This document shows, one piece after another, positions 9,017 to 17,567 of a stretch of DNA of 64,000 nucleotides (position 1 is its first letter; each line of letters starts with the position of its first letter). This stretch comes from Guyparkeria sp016278265. GTDB taxonomy: Bacteria > Pseudomonadota > Gammaproteobacteria > Halothiobacillales > Halothiobacillaceae. The notes under the pieces are model-generated. The model did not search any database and was not told the DNA's origin. It saw only the letters and a list, made by a program, of their open reading frames with translations. The stretch lies in NCBI RefSeq assembly GCF_044582145.1, contig NZ_JBDODO010000001.1, one strand, 5' to 3'. Made by a program: the position numbers and the translations under genes.

Positions 9017-9508
9017 TCAGTGCTGCTCGATATCAAACCATTCGGTGACGCGCACCCGGGCCAGGTGGATGCGGTAGACGGTCTGCCGCTCGATCTGGCG
9101 GCCGTGACGATGGACACGAAAACTCAGCCGACGGCAATGGGGCTGCCGGGCGAGCACTGCCATCAGCGGCGTGTCGGCCAGGCCGGTGATCGCGCGATGC
9201 AGGCGCGGGGTGAGCGGGCCGACCACCTCGGTCAGGGCCTCGACCCGGGCATCGCCGCTTTCCAGCCGGACGCGACGTTGCCAAACGCGCGTGACCCGCG
9301 GCACGGGCCAACGGCCAGCGACGTGCCCGCGCCACCCCTCGTCGAGGCGGCGCACCACCACGGGATGGCCGGTGTGCCGCCTCAAGGCCTGCGTGAACGA
9401 GCCGGTCGTGGTCGCCAGGCGACGCGGCGCGGCCGGCAGGCCGAACAGCGTCTCGTCACCCGCCGGCCGGGCCGTGGTGCGGAAGCAACCCAGGGCAAAC
9501 CGGCTCAT
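9017..9508 (-). CDS. ubiC: Chorismate lyase (probable UbiC)
   Basis: UbiC is predicted to release pyruvate from chorismate to give 4-hydroxybenzoate, the ring precursor of ubiquinone. The 163-residue product shows the family pattern GSFTQALRRHTG, then VVVRRLDEGW, then a central strand region ending in TPLMAVL. It is divergent, so the call rests on pattern and length. The ATG at 9508 overlaps the ggt stop (ATGA), so it is coupled to ggt. No ubiA is adjacent, which is unusual. The gene ends 9 bases from a repeat cassette. Confidence 0.7.
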   Translation of the reverse strand: MSRFALGCFRTTARPAGDETLFGLPAAPRRLATTTGSFTQALRRHTGHPVVVRRLDEGWRGHVAGRWPVPRVTRVWQRRVRLESGDARVEALTEVVGPLTPRLHRAITGLADTPLMAVLARQPHCRRLSFRVHRHGRQIERQTVYRIHLARVRVTEWFDIEQH

Positions 9509-11211
9509 GGTGCCTTGGGGGCAAACACGTCTGCCTGCCCTTCCCCGCGCGGGTCGCTGGCCGCCTCGAGCCGGCCGTCGCCACGCCACCAGGCGACCGC
9601 CTGCATATTGCCAAAGCCGTCATTGACCTCGATGCGATGCCCCATCAACTCGAGCTCGGCACGCTGCTCGTCACTGAGCAGGTCGGGCTCGACCTCGATC
9701 CGGTCGGGCTGGTACTGGTGGTGGATGCGCGGCTGGGCGACCCACTCGGCCACCGGCTCGCCGCGCGTGGCCGCCAGCACACCACCGAGCACCATGGTGA
9801 TGATGCGCGAGCCGCCGGGCGTGCCGAGCACGCCCACCAGCTCATCGTTGCGCACGAAGGTGGGCGACATCGAGGACAGTGGCCGCTTGCCCGGGGCGAT
9901 GGCATTGGCCTCGGCACCGACCAGCCCGTAGACATTGGGCACGCCCGGCTTTTGCGAGAAATCGTCCATTTCGTCGTTCAGGAGCACGCCGGTGCCCGGC
10001 ACGGTCACCCCGGCGCCGAACGGGTAGTTGATCGAGAGGGTCGCCGCGACGTAGTTGCCCTGCGGGTCCATCACCGAGAAATGCGTGGTGTGCGGGCCCT
10101 CGGGCTCGGTGACCACCGGGGCGAGGCTCGACGAGGGCGTGGCGTCGGTGGGCGAGATGCCCACCGCCAGCCCGGCGGCGTAATCGTTGCTGGTGAGCCG
10201 TTCGATCGGCATGTCGACGTAATCGGGATCGCCCAGGTATTCCGCCCGGTCGCGATAGGCGCGGCGCATCGCCTCGACCCGGTAGTGCAGCCCCAACACG
10301 GACAGGTCGTCCAGATCGCCGGCGCGGCGCTCGAGGGCGCCATAGGTATTCAGTATCTGCGCGATGGCCACGCCACCGGAGGACGGTGGGGCCGCGGAGA
10401 CCACCTCGAAGCCGCGAAAGTGGCTGACCACCGGCTCGCGCTCGACCACCCGGTAGCCGGCCAGATCGGTGCGAGCCCAGATGCCGCCGGCCTTGCGCAT
10501 TCCATCGACCAGTCGCCCGGCCAGCTCGCCCTGGTAGAAGCCGTCGCGCCCCTCGACGGCGATGCGTTCAAGCGTCTCGGCGAGATCCGGCTGGCGGATG
10601 ACGTGGTCCAGCGCCGGCACCTTGCCGTCATCGAGGAAGATCGACCGGCTGCCCGGATCGTCCGCGAGCAATTCCTCGCGGAACCCGGCCAGGCGGCGAT
10701 ACATCTCGGTGACCTCGAAGCCGTCGCGCGCGACGCGGATGGCCGGGTCGAGGGTCGTGCTAAGAGGCAGTGCGCCGTAATCGGCGGCCAGGTGATCGAG
10801 CGCGGCGGGAATGCCGGGGATGCCGGCGGCCAACGCGCCATCGACGGACAGATCGGGCTGGGGATTGCCCTCATCGTCGAGATACATGTCGCGGCTGGCC
10901 TGACCCGGCGCACGCTCGCGGGCATCGAGCATCACGTCGCGCCCGCTTGCCGCTTCATGGAGCAGGTAGAAGCCGCCGCCACCCAGGCCGGAGCTGTACG
11001 GCTCGACCACCGCGAGTGCGGCCGTGATGGCGACCGCCGCGTCGAAGGCATTGCCGCCGCCCTCCAGCACCTCGCGCCCGGCGGCCGTGGCCATGGGGTG
11101 GGCGGTGGCGATGGCGGCCTGGCCCGGCGATGCCGAGGCCGAGGTTGGGGCCGAAAGCCAGCCCAGCGACAGGACGAGCGCAAGCGCGAGCCGAGGCAGT
11201 AGCCCAATCAT
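9505..11211 (-). CDS. ggt: Gamma-glutamyltransferase
   Basis: Ggt is a periplasmic N-terminal-nucleophile hydrolase that removes the gamma-glutamyl group of glutathione and related compounds. The 568-residue precursor has a signal peptide (residues 1-28, ending ASASASPG-like) followed by the family segment GGNAFDAAVA. The self-cleavage site precedes TTHFSVMD at 375-382, making Thr375 the likely nucleophile, and PSSGG at 276-280 supports substrate binding. It is the middle gene of thiS-ggt-ubiC, starting 2 bases after thiS and overlapping ubiC. Linkage to thiS and ubiC has no obvious functional reason. Confidence 0.95.
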   Translation of the reverse strand: MIGLLPRLALALVLSLGWLSAPTSASASPGQAAIATAHPMATAAGREVLEGGGNAFDAAVAITAALAVVEPYSSGLGGGGFYLLHEAASGRDVMLDARERAPGQASRDMYLDDEGNPQPDLSVDGALAAGIPGIPAALDHLAADYGALPLSTTLDPAIRVARDGFEVTEMYRRLAGFREELLADDPGSRSIFLDDGKVPALDHVIRQPDLAETLERIAVEGRDGFYQGELAGRLVDGMRKAGGIWARTDLAGYRVVEREPVVSHFRGFEVVSAAPPSSGGVAIAQILNTYGALERRAGDLDDLSVLGLHYRVEAMRRAYRDRAEYLGDPDYVDMPIERLTSNDYAAGLAVGISPTDATPSSSLAPVVTEPEGPHTTHFSVMDPQGNYVAATLSINYPFGAGVTVPGTGVLLNDEMDDFSQKPGVPNVYGLVGAEANAIAPGKRPLSSMSPTFVRNDELVGVLGTPGGSRIITMVLGGVLAATRGEPVAEWVAQPRIHHQYQPDRIEVEPDLLSDEQRAELELMGHRIEVNDGFGNMQAVAWWRGDGRLEAASDPRGEGQADVFAPKAP

Positions 11212-11213
11212 GC

Positions 11214-11441
11214 TTAGCCCCCGCCGATCGCCTGGACGATCTCGACCCGATCGCCGTCGGCGGCCACGGCGCTGGCATGCTCGGCACGCGGGCAGATCTC
11301 GCCGTTGACCTCGACCGCGTAGCGCTTGCCGCTCGTTCCGGCCAGCGTGACCAGCGCCTCGATCGTGGTGCCCTCGGGCACGTCGCGCGGCTCGCCGTTG
11401 AGCTCGATACGGACCATCGGTTCGGCCGTCGATTCAGCCAT
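11214..11441 (-). CDS. thiS: Thiamine sulfur carrier protein ThiS
   Basis: ThiS is a ubiquitin-fold sulfur carrier whose C-terminal glycine is thiocarboxylated to supply sulfur to the thiazole of thiamine. The 75-residue product has the pattern VRIELNGEPRDVPEGTTI...VAVEVNG-like core and ends QAIGGG. The ATG at 11441 has a strong GGAGGGG site upstream; longer starts lack support. The usual partner thiG is not adjacent; ggt follows instead. MoaD-like function is the alternative, but the EVNGEICPR segment fits ThiS and a separate MoaD exists at 16.5 kb. Confidence 0.88.
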   Translation of the reverse strand: MAESTAEPMVRIELNGEPRDVPEGTTIEALVTLAGTSGKRYAVEVNGEICPRAEHASAVAADGDRVEIVQAIGGG

Positions 11442-11548
11442 TGTCTTCCCCTCCACTACCGGAACCGGCGATCCGGCTCGCTTGTCTCTGCTGGTAGAAT
11501 CCCGGACCGGCCTCAAACCGGTCCACCCAATCTTCAAAGCCGATATTA

Positions 11549-12274
11549 ATGAGCGATTCTCCTCGGGGCGACACGCCCGCGCCGCACCACGCGCTGCCGT
11601 GGGGCGAGATCGACACCGTCCTGCTCGACATGGACGGCACGCTGCTCGATCTCGACTTCGATGCCCGCTTCTGGAAGGAACACTTCCCGCAGCGCTACGT
11701 CGAGCTGAGCGGGCTTGCCGAGCCCGAGGCGATGGCGCGACTCAACGCCCGCTTCGAGGGGCTGCGCGGCCAGCTGGCCTGGTACTGCCTCGACGACTGG
11801 CACCGCGCGCTGGCGCCCGATTGCCGCAACGAGCTCGACCTGATCGCCTTGAAACGCGAATTGGCCCATCACATCCGCTATCGCCACGGCGTGCCCGATT
11901 TCCTCGAGCGCCTGGGCGCGGCGGGCAAACAACGCGTACTGGTGACCAATGCCCACCCGGCAAGCGTCGATCTCAAGTTCGAGCGGGTCGATCTCTCGGC
12001 GCGGCTCGATCGCCTCTTCAACGCCCACGAGATCGGCGCGGCCAAGGAATCACCGCGCTTCTGGGAGCGGCTGGCCGAGCAACTGCACTTCGACCCCGAC
12101 CGCACCCTGCTGGTCGACGACAACCTGGTCGCCCTGGCGGCCGCCGAGGACTTCGGCATCCGCCACCTGCGGGCGATCACCCTGCCCAACAGCCGCGGCG
12201 AGCCGATGGATACCGCGCCGTTCCTCGCGTTGGACGATTTTCTGGCCGCGACGAGCGCCTTGGCACCACGTTAG
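11549..12274 (+). CDS. yrfG: HAD-type GMP/IMP nucleotidase (YrfG-like)
   Basis: This is a soluble HAD-family phosphatase of 241 residues, close in pattern to the E. coli YrfG nucleotidase that dephosphorylates GMP and IMP. The nucleophile motif LLDMDGTLLDLDFD lies near residues 25-38, VTNAHP near 132 carries motif II, a lysine in GAAKESPRFW is motif III, and LVDDN near 190 is the metal-binding motif IV. It is divergent from thiS across 107 bases. In E. coli it neighbours nudE; here nudE is about 50 kb away. Substrate specificity is inferred from similarity. Confidence 0.85.
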   Translation: MSDSPRGDTPAPHHALPWGEIDTVLLDMDGTLLDLDFDARFWKEHFPQRYVELSGLAEPEAMARLNARFEGLRGQLAWYCLDDWHRALAPDCRNELDLIALKRELAHHIRYRHGVPDFLERLGAAGKQRVLVTNAHPASVDLKFERVDLSARLDRLFNAHEIGAAKESPRFWERLAEQLHFDPDRTLLVDDNLVALAAAEDFGIRHLRAITLPNSRGEPMDTAPFLALDDFLAATSALAPR

Positions 12275-12298
12275 GCTTGGACTCCACGGAGTGGCCTA

Positions 12299-12320
12299 TC
12301 GCGGCTAAAGCCGCTCCTAC
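12299..12320. repeat. Short REP-like palindrome, copy 1
   Basis: The 22 bases TCGCGGCTAAAGCCGCTCCTAC contain the palindrome GCGGCTAAAGCCGC and recur identically at 24651-24672. This matches the short REP units common between genes of pseudomonad-like bacteria. It lies between the convergent yrfG and yggX genes and could act as a bidirectional transcript end. Confidence 0.8.
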
Positions 12321-12340
12321 AAGGGTGTCGCGCGCTCCTC

Positions 12341-12622
12341 TTACTCGCCCTCGCTCGGCGGGACGTAGCCTTCCGGCTTGTCCTCGCTGCCCTCGAACAG
12401 GAATTTCTCCATCTCGCGGAGCAGGAATTCGCGCGCCTTGGGGTCGATCGGCGTCAGGCGATACTCGTTGATCAGCATGGTCTGGTGCGCCAGCCACTGC
12501 TGCCAGGCGGCCTTGGAGATGTTGTTGTAGATGCGCTCGCCCATCTCGCCCGGATAGGGCGGCTTGGGCAGGGCCTCGGCCTCGCACTGCAGGCGCTGGC
12601 AGAAAACGGTGCGGTCAGTCAT
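12341..12622 (-). CDS. yggX: Fe(II)-trafficking / oxidative-damage protection protein YggX
   Basis: YggX is a small cytosolic protein that limits oxidative damage to iron-sulfur clusters. The 93-residue product begins MTDRTVFCQRL with the conserved early cysteine and contains KAAWQQWLAHQTMLINEYRL, a family hallmark. A GAGG ribosome site precedes the start. It lies downstream of mutY in the same direction, the arrangement found in E. coli, and MutY is itself an Fe-S enzyme. The 161-base gap between them shows no gene. Confidence 0.95.
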   Translation of the reverse strand: MTDRTVFCQRLQCEAEALPKPPYPGEMGERIYNNISKAAWQQWLAHQTMLINEYRLTPIDPKAREFLLREMEKFLFEGSEDKPEGYVPPSEGE

Positions 12623-12783
12623 GTAAACCTCGTTTGCGACTCGGTGCGGAACATGCCCGAGAAATGTGACCGGGATGATAACAGTGTCGGCAGGGGCCGC
12701 CCGACAGTCAGCGGGCGGGGTTGGACATTACCGTACCGACACCCCACCGAAAAAGCCGGCGGTGCCAGCGAGACGAGCGGGAT

Positions 12784-13839
12784 TCACGACTGCCCCAAGG
12801 CCGCCCCGCCGCGCTCGCGGATCAGCCGCTGGATCGGGGCGGGCAGCCCCACCGGCGGCTCGTGGACCAACTGGTCGACCGCGTGCCATTCACCGTGGCG
12901 ATCGGCGACCGCAGCCGGCGCAACCCGCATGCCCCACACCTCGGCGGCCAGCTCGAAGTGGCTGAAGACATGCCGTAGCTGGCCCAGTGCCTGCCAGTCA
13001 TCGACCGGCTTGAACCCAAGCTCGGCCAGCCGTCGATCGACCGCCTCGGGCGTTTCGCTCACCGGCAGGCAGGCAAGGCCGCCCCAGATACCACTGGGCG
13101 GGCGCTTTTCCAGGAAAACTTGCCCTTCACCATCTTCCAGCCACAGCAGCACCCGCTCGCGCACCGGCTTGGGCTTGCGCCGCCGACGAGCCGGCAGTTC
13201 CTGTTCGCGACCCTGCCGGCGTGCCTGGCAGTCCTCGCTCACCGGACAGACATCACAACGGGGCGTGCCGCGCCGACAGATGGTCGCGCCCAGATCCATG
13301 ATCGCCTGGGTGTAGTCGGCCGGACGGCAGGCCGGGGTGTATGCCTCGGCCAGCGACCACAGCTCGCGCTGGGTGGCGGCAGTTTCCATCGGGGCATCGA
13401 CCGCGGCATGCCGGGCGAGCACCCGCTTGACGTTGCCATCCAGGATCACCGCCCGCCGGTCGAAGGCCTGGGAAACGATCGCCGCCGCGGTCGACGGCCC
13501 GACACCCGATAGCTCCGCCCAGCCCTCGATCGTCTCGGGCACACCAGACTCGATCATCTGCCTGGCGGCGGCATGGAGGTTGCGGGCGCGGGCGTAGTAA
13601 CCCAGCCCCGACCACAGGGCGAGCACCGCATCGGGCTCGGCGGCCGCGAGCGACTCGACATCCGGGAAACGCGCCATGAAGCGCTCGAAATACGGGATGA
13701 CCGTGGCGACCTGGGTCTGCTGGAGCATGATCTCCGAGACCCACACCCGATAGGGCGTGCGCGGGTGCTGCCACGGCAGGTCATGCCGACCGTGGTCGTC
13801 GAACCAGGCCAGCAGCCGTTCGGCGAACGGGGCGGTCAC
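12784..13839 (-). CDS. mutY: A/G-specific adenine glycosylase MutY
   Basis: MutY removes adenine mispaired with 8-oxoguanine. The 351-residue protein has the catalytic glutamate at position 36 (SEIMLQQTQV), a helix-hairpin-helix with LSGVGPSTAAAI at 110-121, the catalytic aspartate 134 (ILDGNVKRV), and a 4Fe-4S cluster site with cysteines at 188, 195, 198 and 204 (C-x6-C-x2-C-x5-C). A C-terminal NUDIX-like domain completes it. The start is GTG with a weak ribosome site. It follows asmA by 52 bases and precedes yggX. Confidence 0.97.
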   Translation of the reverse strand: MTAPFAERLLAWFDDHGRHDLPWQHPRTPYRVWVSEIMLQQTQVATVIPYFERFMARFPDVESLAAAEPDAVLALWSGLGYYARARNLHAAARQMIESGVPETIEGWAELSGVGPSTAAAIVSQAFDRRAVILDGNVKRVLARHAAVDAPMETAATQRELWSLAEAYTPACRPADYTQAIMDLGATICRRGTPRCDVCPVSEDCQARRQGREQELPARRRRKPKPVRERVLLWLEDGEGQVFLEKRPPSGIWGGLACLPVSETPEAVDRRLAELGFKPVDDWQALGQLRHVFSHFELAAEVWGMRVAPAAVADRHGEWHAVDQLVHEPPVGLPAPIQRLIRERGGAALGQS

Positions 13840-13891
13840 GACCCGCAGCGGGGGTGGCCGACCGCTCGCCAGTTGCCAGCGTCGGGCCGAC

Positions 13892-16294
13892 TCACAGGCC
13901 GAAGCCCTTCAGCATTTCCTTCACCGCATCGCCGCCCTTGTCCTTCAGGCGCTTGTCGATCTCTTCCTCGACACGCTCCTTCACCTCGCTCTTGACCGCC
14001 TCGCGGGCCAGCGACTCGAGGTCGAGCGTGATCGATGGATCGCTGAGCGCCCCCTTGATGCGAATCGGCACCGGCACCTGCTTGAGCCGCTCGAGATCCT
14101 TGCCGCCCTGGCCGGTGGCGGTGTTTACCACGGTGACGGTCAGGCCGTAGTCGATCTGCTCGCGCGCCAGGTCGACCTCGCCCTTGCCGGCGACCCGCAG
14201 CAGCGGGGATGAGCCGGCCAGATCGTCGTTGCGCACCACGCCATTGCGGATGGCCGCCGTGCCGGTGATCGCGGTGAAGTCGGTGGACAGCTCTGCGGGT
14301 TCCGGCTCGGTCTTGCCCTCGAGGCGTGCCTGCGCCCGACGCAGCAGGTAGCCGACATCGAAACCCTTGACCTTGCCATCGCGCAGGGCGAAATCGGCAT
14401 TGCCGTCGAGCCCCGCCTTGAGCTGGTCGACGCGCTTGCCCTGGGTGGTGAGGTCAAAGGCGACATCACCCTTGCCGAGCAGTCGCTCCTCGTCCATCAC
14501 CGCGATAAGCAACGGTTGCAGCGACACCCCTTGCATCCGGCCCTTGCCGGCGTAGCTCGGGACCTCGCCGCGCACGTCCAGTGCACCGCTGGCATTGATC
14601 GCCCCGTCGAAGGCATTGGCGGTCAGCTCGGCCAGTTGCAGACGACCGCCGGCCGCCGTCACGTGCACCACCGGGCTGCTCAGGCGGTAGCCCTCGTAGC
14701 GCAGGCTGGCCAGTTGCAGGCGGGCATCGAGATTGAGCCCGCGCAGCGTCTCGACCGGCAAGTCGATCTCGGCGGTCTTGGCGGCGGCCTTGCTCTGCAC
14801 ACTGCCACCACTGCCCGAAGCCGACGATTCGCCGGCCTCCTTGTCGCCATCGGTCGTCGGCGCGAGGTACGGGTTGGCGTCGAGATCACCGCCCTGCACT
14901 CGGGCGAACAGGCGGCCGGTCTCGAGGTTGTCGATACCGGCACGGCCGGTCAGTTGGTTTCCGTCTAGCGTGACGCGTAGATCGTCGAGCATTGCCCGCG
15001 ACGGGGTGACGTCGACCTGGCCCGTCAACGCGAACTCGCGCAGCGCCTCGTCCGATCGCATCTCGGGCACGGTCATGCCCAGCCGGTCGGCCAACTCGCG
15101 CGGATCAAAGGCGGCGATATTGATCGGACCGCTGGCGACAAACTCACCCGAGCCCAGCCCGCTAACGTCGAGATGGCCCGATGCCCTGATCGGGTCGGAG
15201 GCCAGCACGAAGTCGCTGATGGTGGCGGTACCGCCGCCCATATCCACGCTGACCACCGCATTGCTCGACAGGCTGACCGTGTTGGCCACCTCGGGAACCC
15301 CCTTGAGATCGGCATTCAACGCCAGGTGCGGCAATTCATAACGACCGGTGGACCAGTCCGCCTCAAGCACGGTTTCAAGATGACTCTCAAGATAGGTCAG
15401 CGGGCCGACACCCTTGCCGTTGAGATCGAGCACCACCCCGTCGAGCCGCGCCTGGGACTTGGCCAGGTGCACGTCGGCCTTCTCCACCTGCAGCATCGCC
15501 TCGATGCGCTCGGGCAGGCCGGTCTCGGCACCCTCGTCGTGGCTGGCCACCAGATTGAGCTCAAAATCCTCGAACAGCATGTCCTGACGATCGAGCCACA
15601 ACTGGGCCCGCGTGGACAGATCGACGCTACCGCTCAAGACCGGCATGTCCGGCATCGCCAGGCGAAAGCCCGAGACCAGCTCGATGTCGGTGGGTGTGCC
15701 GTCGGTCAGTTCGCCGGTCTGCAGATCCAGCCCGTCGATGGTCAACTGCTGATTGGCCTGCTCGTCACGCCAATGCAGGGTGGCGTTGCGGATATCGACA
15801 CCACCGACCGTGAGCGCCAGGGCCGGGCCGTCACCATCCTGCGGCTCGATCATGTCCGGCTCGCCGCTGGATGCCTCGGCCGACTCGGCGGAGCGCTCGA
15901 GCAGGTCGTCCCAGTTGTTGCGCCCGTCCTCGAGGCGGGTCAGATGGATCTCGGCGTCCTCGAGCAGCAGGGTGCCGATCTCGAACTCGCCGCGCAGCAG
16001 CGGCAGCAGCGCGGCCTTCGCCTCGAGTCGCTTGACCGTGATCATCGACTCGGGCTCGAAGCCCTCGGCATTGGCCAGCACCACGTCCTCGGTGGCCGCC
16101 CCCAGCCAGGGGAAGATCGTTACCGACAGGTCACCGTTGAACTGGATGCTGCGCCCGGTCTGTTTTTCCACCTGGGCGGCGATCTGCGGCTTGTAGTCAT
16201 TGGGGTCGAAGGTCAAAACGAAGGCTGTGATCGCCAGTATGGCGACCAGCACGATCGCGACGAAAAGCAGGCCAATGCGCTTGATCCATTTCAT
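13892..16294 (-). CDS. asmA: AsmA family inner-membrane-anchored protein
   Basis: AsmA-family proteins are anchored in the inner membrane with a long periplasmic repeat domain and are linked to lipid transport and outer-membrane homeostasis. The 800-residue product has one N-terminal membrane segment (about residues 8-28), then FDPNDYKPQIAAQVEKQTGR, the characteristic AsmA opening, and ends with a conserved region followed by a lysine/glutamate-rich helix. A serine/glycine-rich linker lies around residue 490. It is upstream of mutY and divergent from moaD across 203 bases. Confidence 0.9.
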   Translation of the reverse strand: MKWIKRIGLLFVAIVLVAILAITAFVLTFDPNDYKPQIAAQVEKQTGRSIQFNGDLSVTIFPWLGAATEDVVLANAEGFEPESMITVKRLEAKAALLPLLRGEFEIGTLLLEDAEIHLTRLEDGRNNWDDLLERSAESAEASSGEPDMIEPQDGDGPALALTVGGVDIRNATLHWRDEQANQQLTIDGLDLQTGELTDGTPTDIELVSGFRLAMPDMPVLSGSVDLSTRAQLWLDRQDMLFEDFELNLVASHDEGAETGLPERIEAMLQVEKADVHLAKSQARLDGVVLDLNGKGVGPLTYLESHLETVLEADWSTGRYELPHLALNADLKGVPEVANTVSLSSNAVVSVDMGGGTATISDFVLASDPIRASGHLDVSGLGSGEFVASGPINIAAFDPRELADRLGMTVPEMRSDEALREFALTGQVDVTPSRAMLDDLRVTLDGNQLTGRAGIDNLETGRLFARVQGGDLDANPYLAPTTDGDKEAGESSASGSGGSVQSKAAAKTAEIDLPVETLRGLNLDARLQLASLRYEGYRLSSPVVHVTAAGGRLQLAELTANAFDGAINASGALDVRGEVPSYAGKGRMQGVSLQPLLIAVMDEERLLGKGDVAFDLTTQGKRVDQLKAGLDGNADFALRDGKVKGFDVGYLLRRAQARLEGKTEPEPAELSTDFTAITGTAAIRNGVVRNDDLAGSSPLLRVAGKGEVDLAREQIDYGLTVTVVNTATGQGGKDLERLKQVPVPIRIKGALSDPSITLDLESLAREAVKSEVKERVEEEIDKRLKDKGGDAVKEMLKGFGL

Positions 16295-16497
16295 GCAGGG
16301 GGCGTCCTCGAATGTCGATGGCCGGGCACACGTGCCCGATTGGTCCGATCGGCCCGGTCGATTCGCGTGGCTCGGGGCGCAATCCGGACTAGGATTGGTT
16401 CAGACTTTAGCAGACAATAGGCGTTGCCAGACCGGGCGTTCGCAGGTGTCGAAACGCCCGGCAGGGCATACACTCACCGTCAGCGAAACGACCGACC

Positions 16498-16725
16498 ATG
16501 AGCATCACCGTCCGCCTGTTTGCCAGCCTGCGCGAGCGCATCGGCTTCGACGAGACCCGGCTTGACCAGACCCCCGCCACCGTGGCCGAGGCCTGGCAGC
16601 AGGTCACCGACATCGAGCGCCCCAGCAACACCCTGGCGGCCGTCAATCACGAATATGTCGACCTGGCTCATCCGCTCTCGGATGGCGACGAGGTCGCGTT
16701 CTTCCCACCGGTGACCGGAGGCTGA
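16498..16725 (+). CDS. moaD: Molybdopterin synthase small subunit MoaD
   Basis: MoaD is the sulfur carrier that, with MoaE, inserts the dithiolene sulfurs into molybdopterin. The 75-residue product begins MSITVRLFASLRERIG and ends FFPPVTGG, the diglycine tail that is adenylated and thiocarboxylated. It stands apart from moaE and other moa genes, none of which is in the window. A membrane-protein gene follows after 3 bases. Need for Mo cofactor is supported by modABC and the Mo hydroxylase cluster elsewhere in the window. Confidence 0.9.
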   Translation: MSITVRLFASLRERIGFDETRLDQTPATVAEAWQQVTDIERPSNTLAAVNHEYVDLAHPLSDGDEVAFFPPVTGG

Positions 16726-16728
16726 GCC

Positions 16729-17085
16729 ATGGCCAAGAAACCGTCCGCCAACGACATGCAGCGAGACATGCGCCAGATCATCTCGCGTCGGCGCCGCCTG
16801 ATCCGCATCTGGCCGGCGATTGCACTCCTGCTGGGCGCGGTGACCGTTGGCTTCTACGTCTGGGCCTTCTTCCATCGCCCGATCCTGGTCAATCCACTGC
16901 ACGTGCTCGACCTGATGCAGACCGGCAACCTCGACTCGGCCACCCAGGCCCTGCTGGCCGTGACCGCGCCGATGCTGTTCCTGGCCGTGGGGCTGCTGGT
17001 GCTCCTGCTGCTGGCCTTCGTCACGGCCGGACTGGTCAGCGAAGGACGGCTGATGCGCGTGCTCGAGAAGAACCTGTCGCGCTAA
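16729..17085 (+). CDS. Small two-helix membrane protein, function unknown
   Basis: I do not recognise this 118-residue protein. It has a basic N-terminus (RRRRLIRIWP) followed by one membrane segment at about residues 28-48 and a second at about 78-102, joined by a periplasmic loop, with a charged C-terminal tail. The GGAGG ribosome site lies within the last moaD codons, so the gene is translated together with moaD. Whether it relates to cofactor synthesis is unknown. Confidence 0.75.
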   Translation: MAKKPSANDMQRDMRQIISRRRRLIRIWPAIALLLGAVTVGFYVWAFFHRPILVNPLHVLDLMQTGNLDSATQALLAVTAPMLFLAVGLLVLLLLAFVTAGLVSEGRLMRVLEKNLSR

Positions 17086-17246
17086 AGCCCGACCGCCTCC
17101 GGGCCAAACGCCCCTCCGCGTCACACAACCGTCAAGATCGTCGCGTAAACAAGCACTTGACTGGATCGCCCGTTCGGCCGACATTGCTTAGACCATTTAA
17201 GGTGGCCGACACCCGGTCGGCTTTGTGTGTCAATGGAGGGAAGGCC

Positions 17247-17552
17247 ATGTCGATCACGAAAAAACCGCTCAAGGTGCGCCCCGAGTGTCGCGTCACCTTT
17301 AGTTATCGCCCGAACGACGGCGAGAAACACCGCGTCGAGGTGCGCGGCGATTTCAACGGCTGGGGCGATGAAACGTTGCCGCTCAAACGCCAGCGCGACG
17401 GCAGCTACCGGGCCACAGTCAGCCTGCCGCAGGGTGGCGAGTACGCCTTCCGCTACCTGATCGACGAGCAACACTGGGACAACGACGACGCGGCCGACGA
17501 GTACGTGCCCAACCCGTACGGTACCGGCGACAACGGCGTGCTGCGCACCTGA
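17247..17552 (+). CDS. Small CBM48 / isoamylase early-set domain protein
   Basis: This 101-residue protein consists of little more than a single E-set carbohydrate-binding fold. It carries the hallmarks VRGDFNGWGDETLPL, YRATVSLP, YAFRYLID and a closing YVPNPYG. Such domains bind glycogen or related glucans and normally sit at the front of branching or debranching enzymes; here the domain stands alone. The ATG at 17247 has a GGAGGG site; the longer frame upstream lacks one. It is convergent with the PilZ gene. A role as a glycogen-binding adaptor is inference. Confidence 0.85.
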   Translation: MSITKKPLKVRPECRVTFSYRPNDGEKHRVEVRGDFNGWGDETLPLKRQRDGSYRATVSLPQGGEYAFRYLIDEQHWDNDDAADEYVPNPYGTGDNGVLRT

Positions 17553-17567
17553 GGGACCGCCGAGGCC

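Noticed and set aside
9637..11202. 521-codon open frame opposite ggt
   Set aside because: Antisense shadow with biased composition and no motif; ggt on the other strand has a full set of catalytic motifs.
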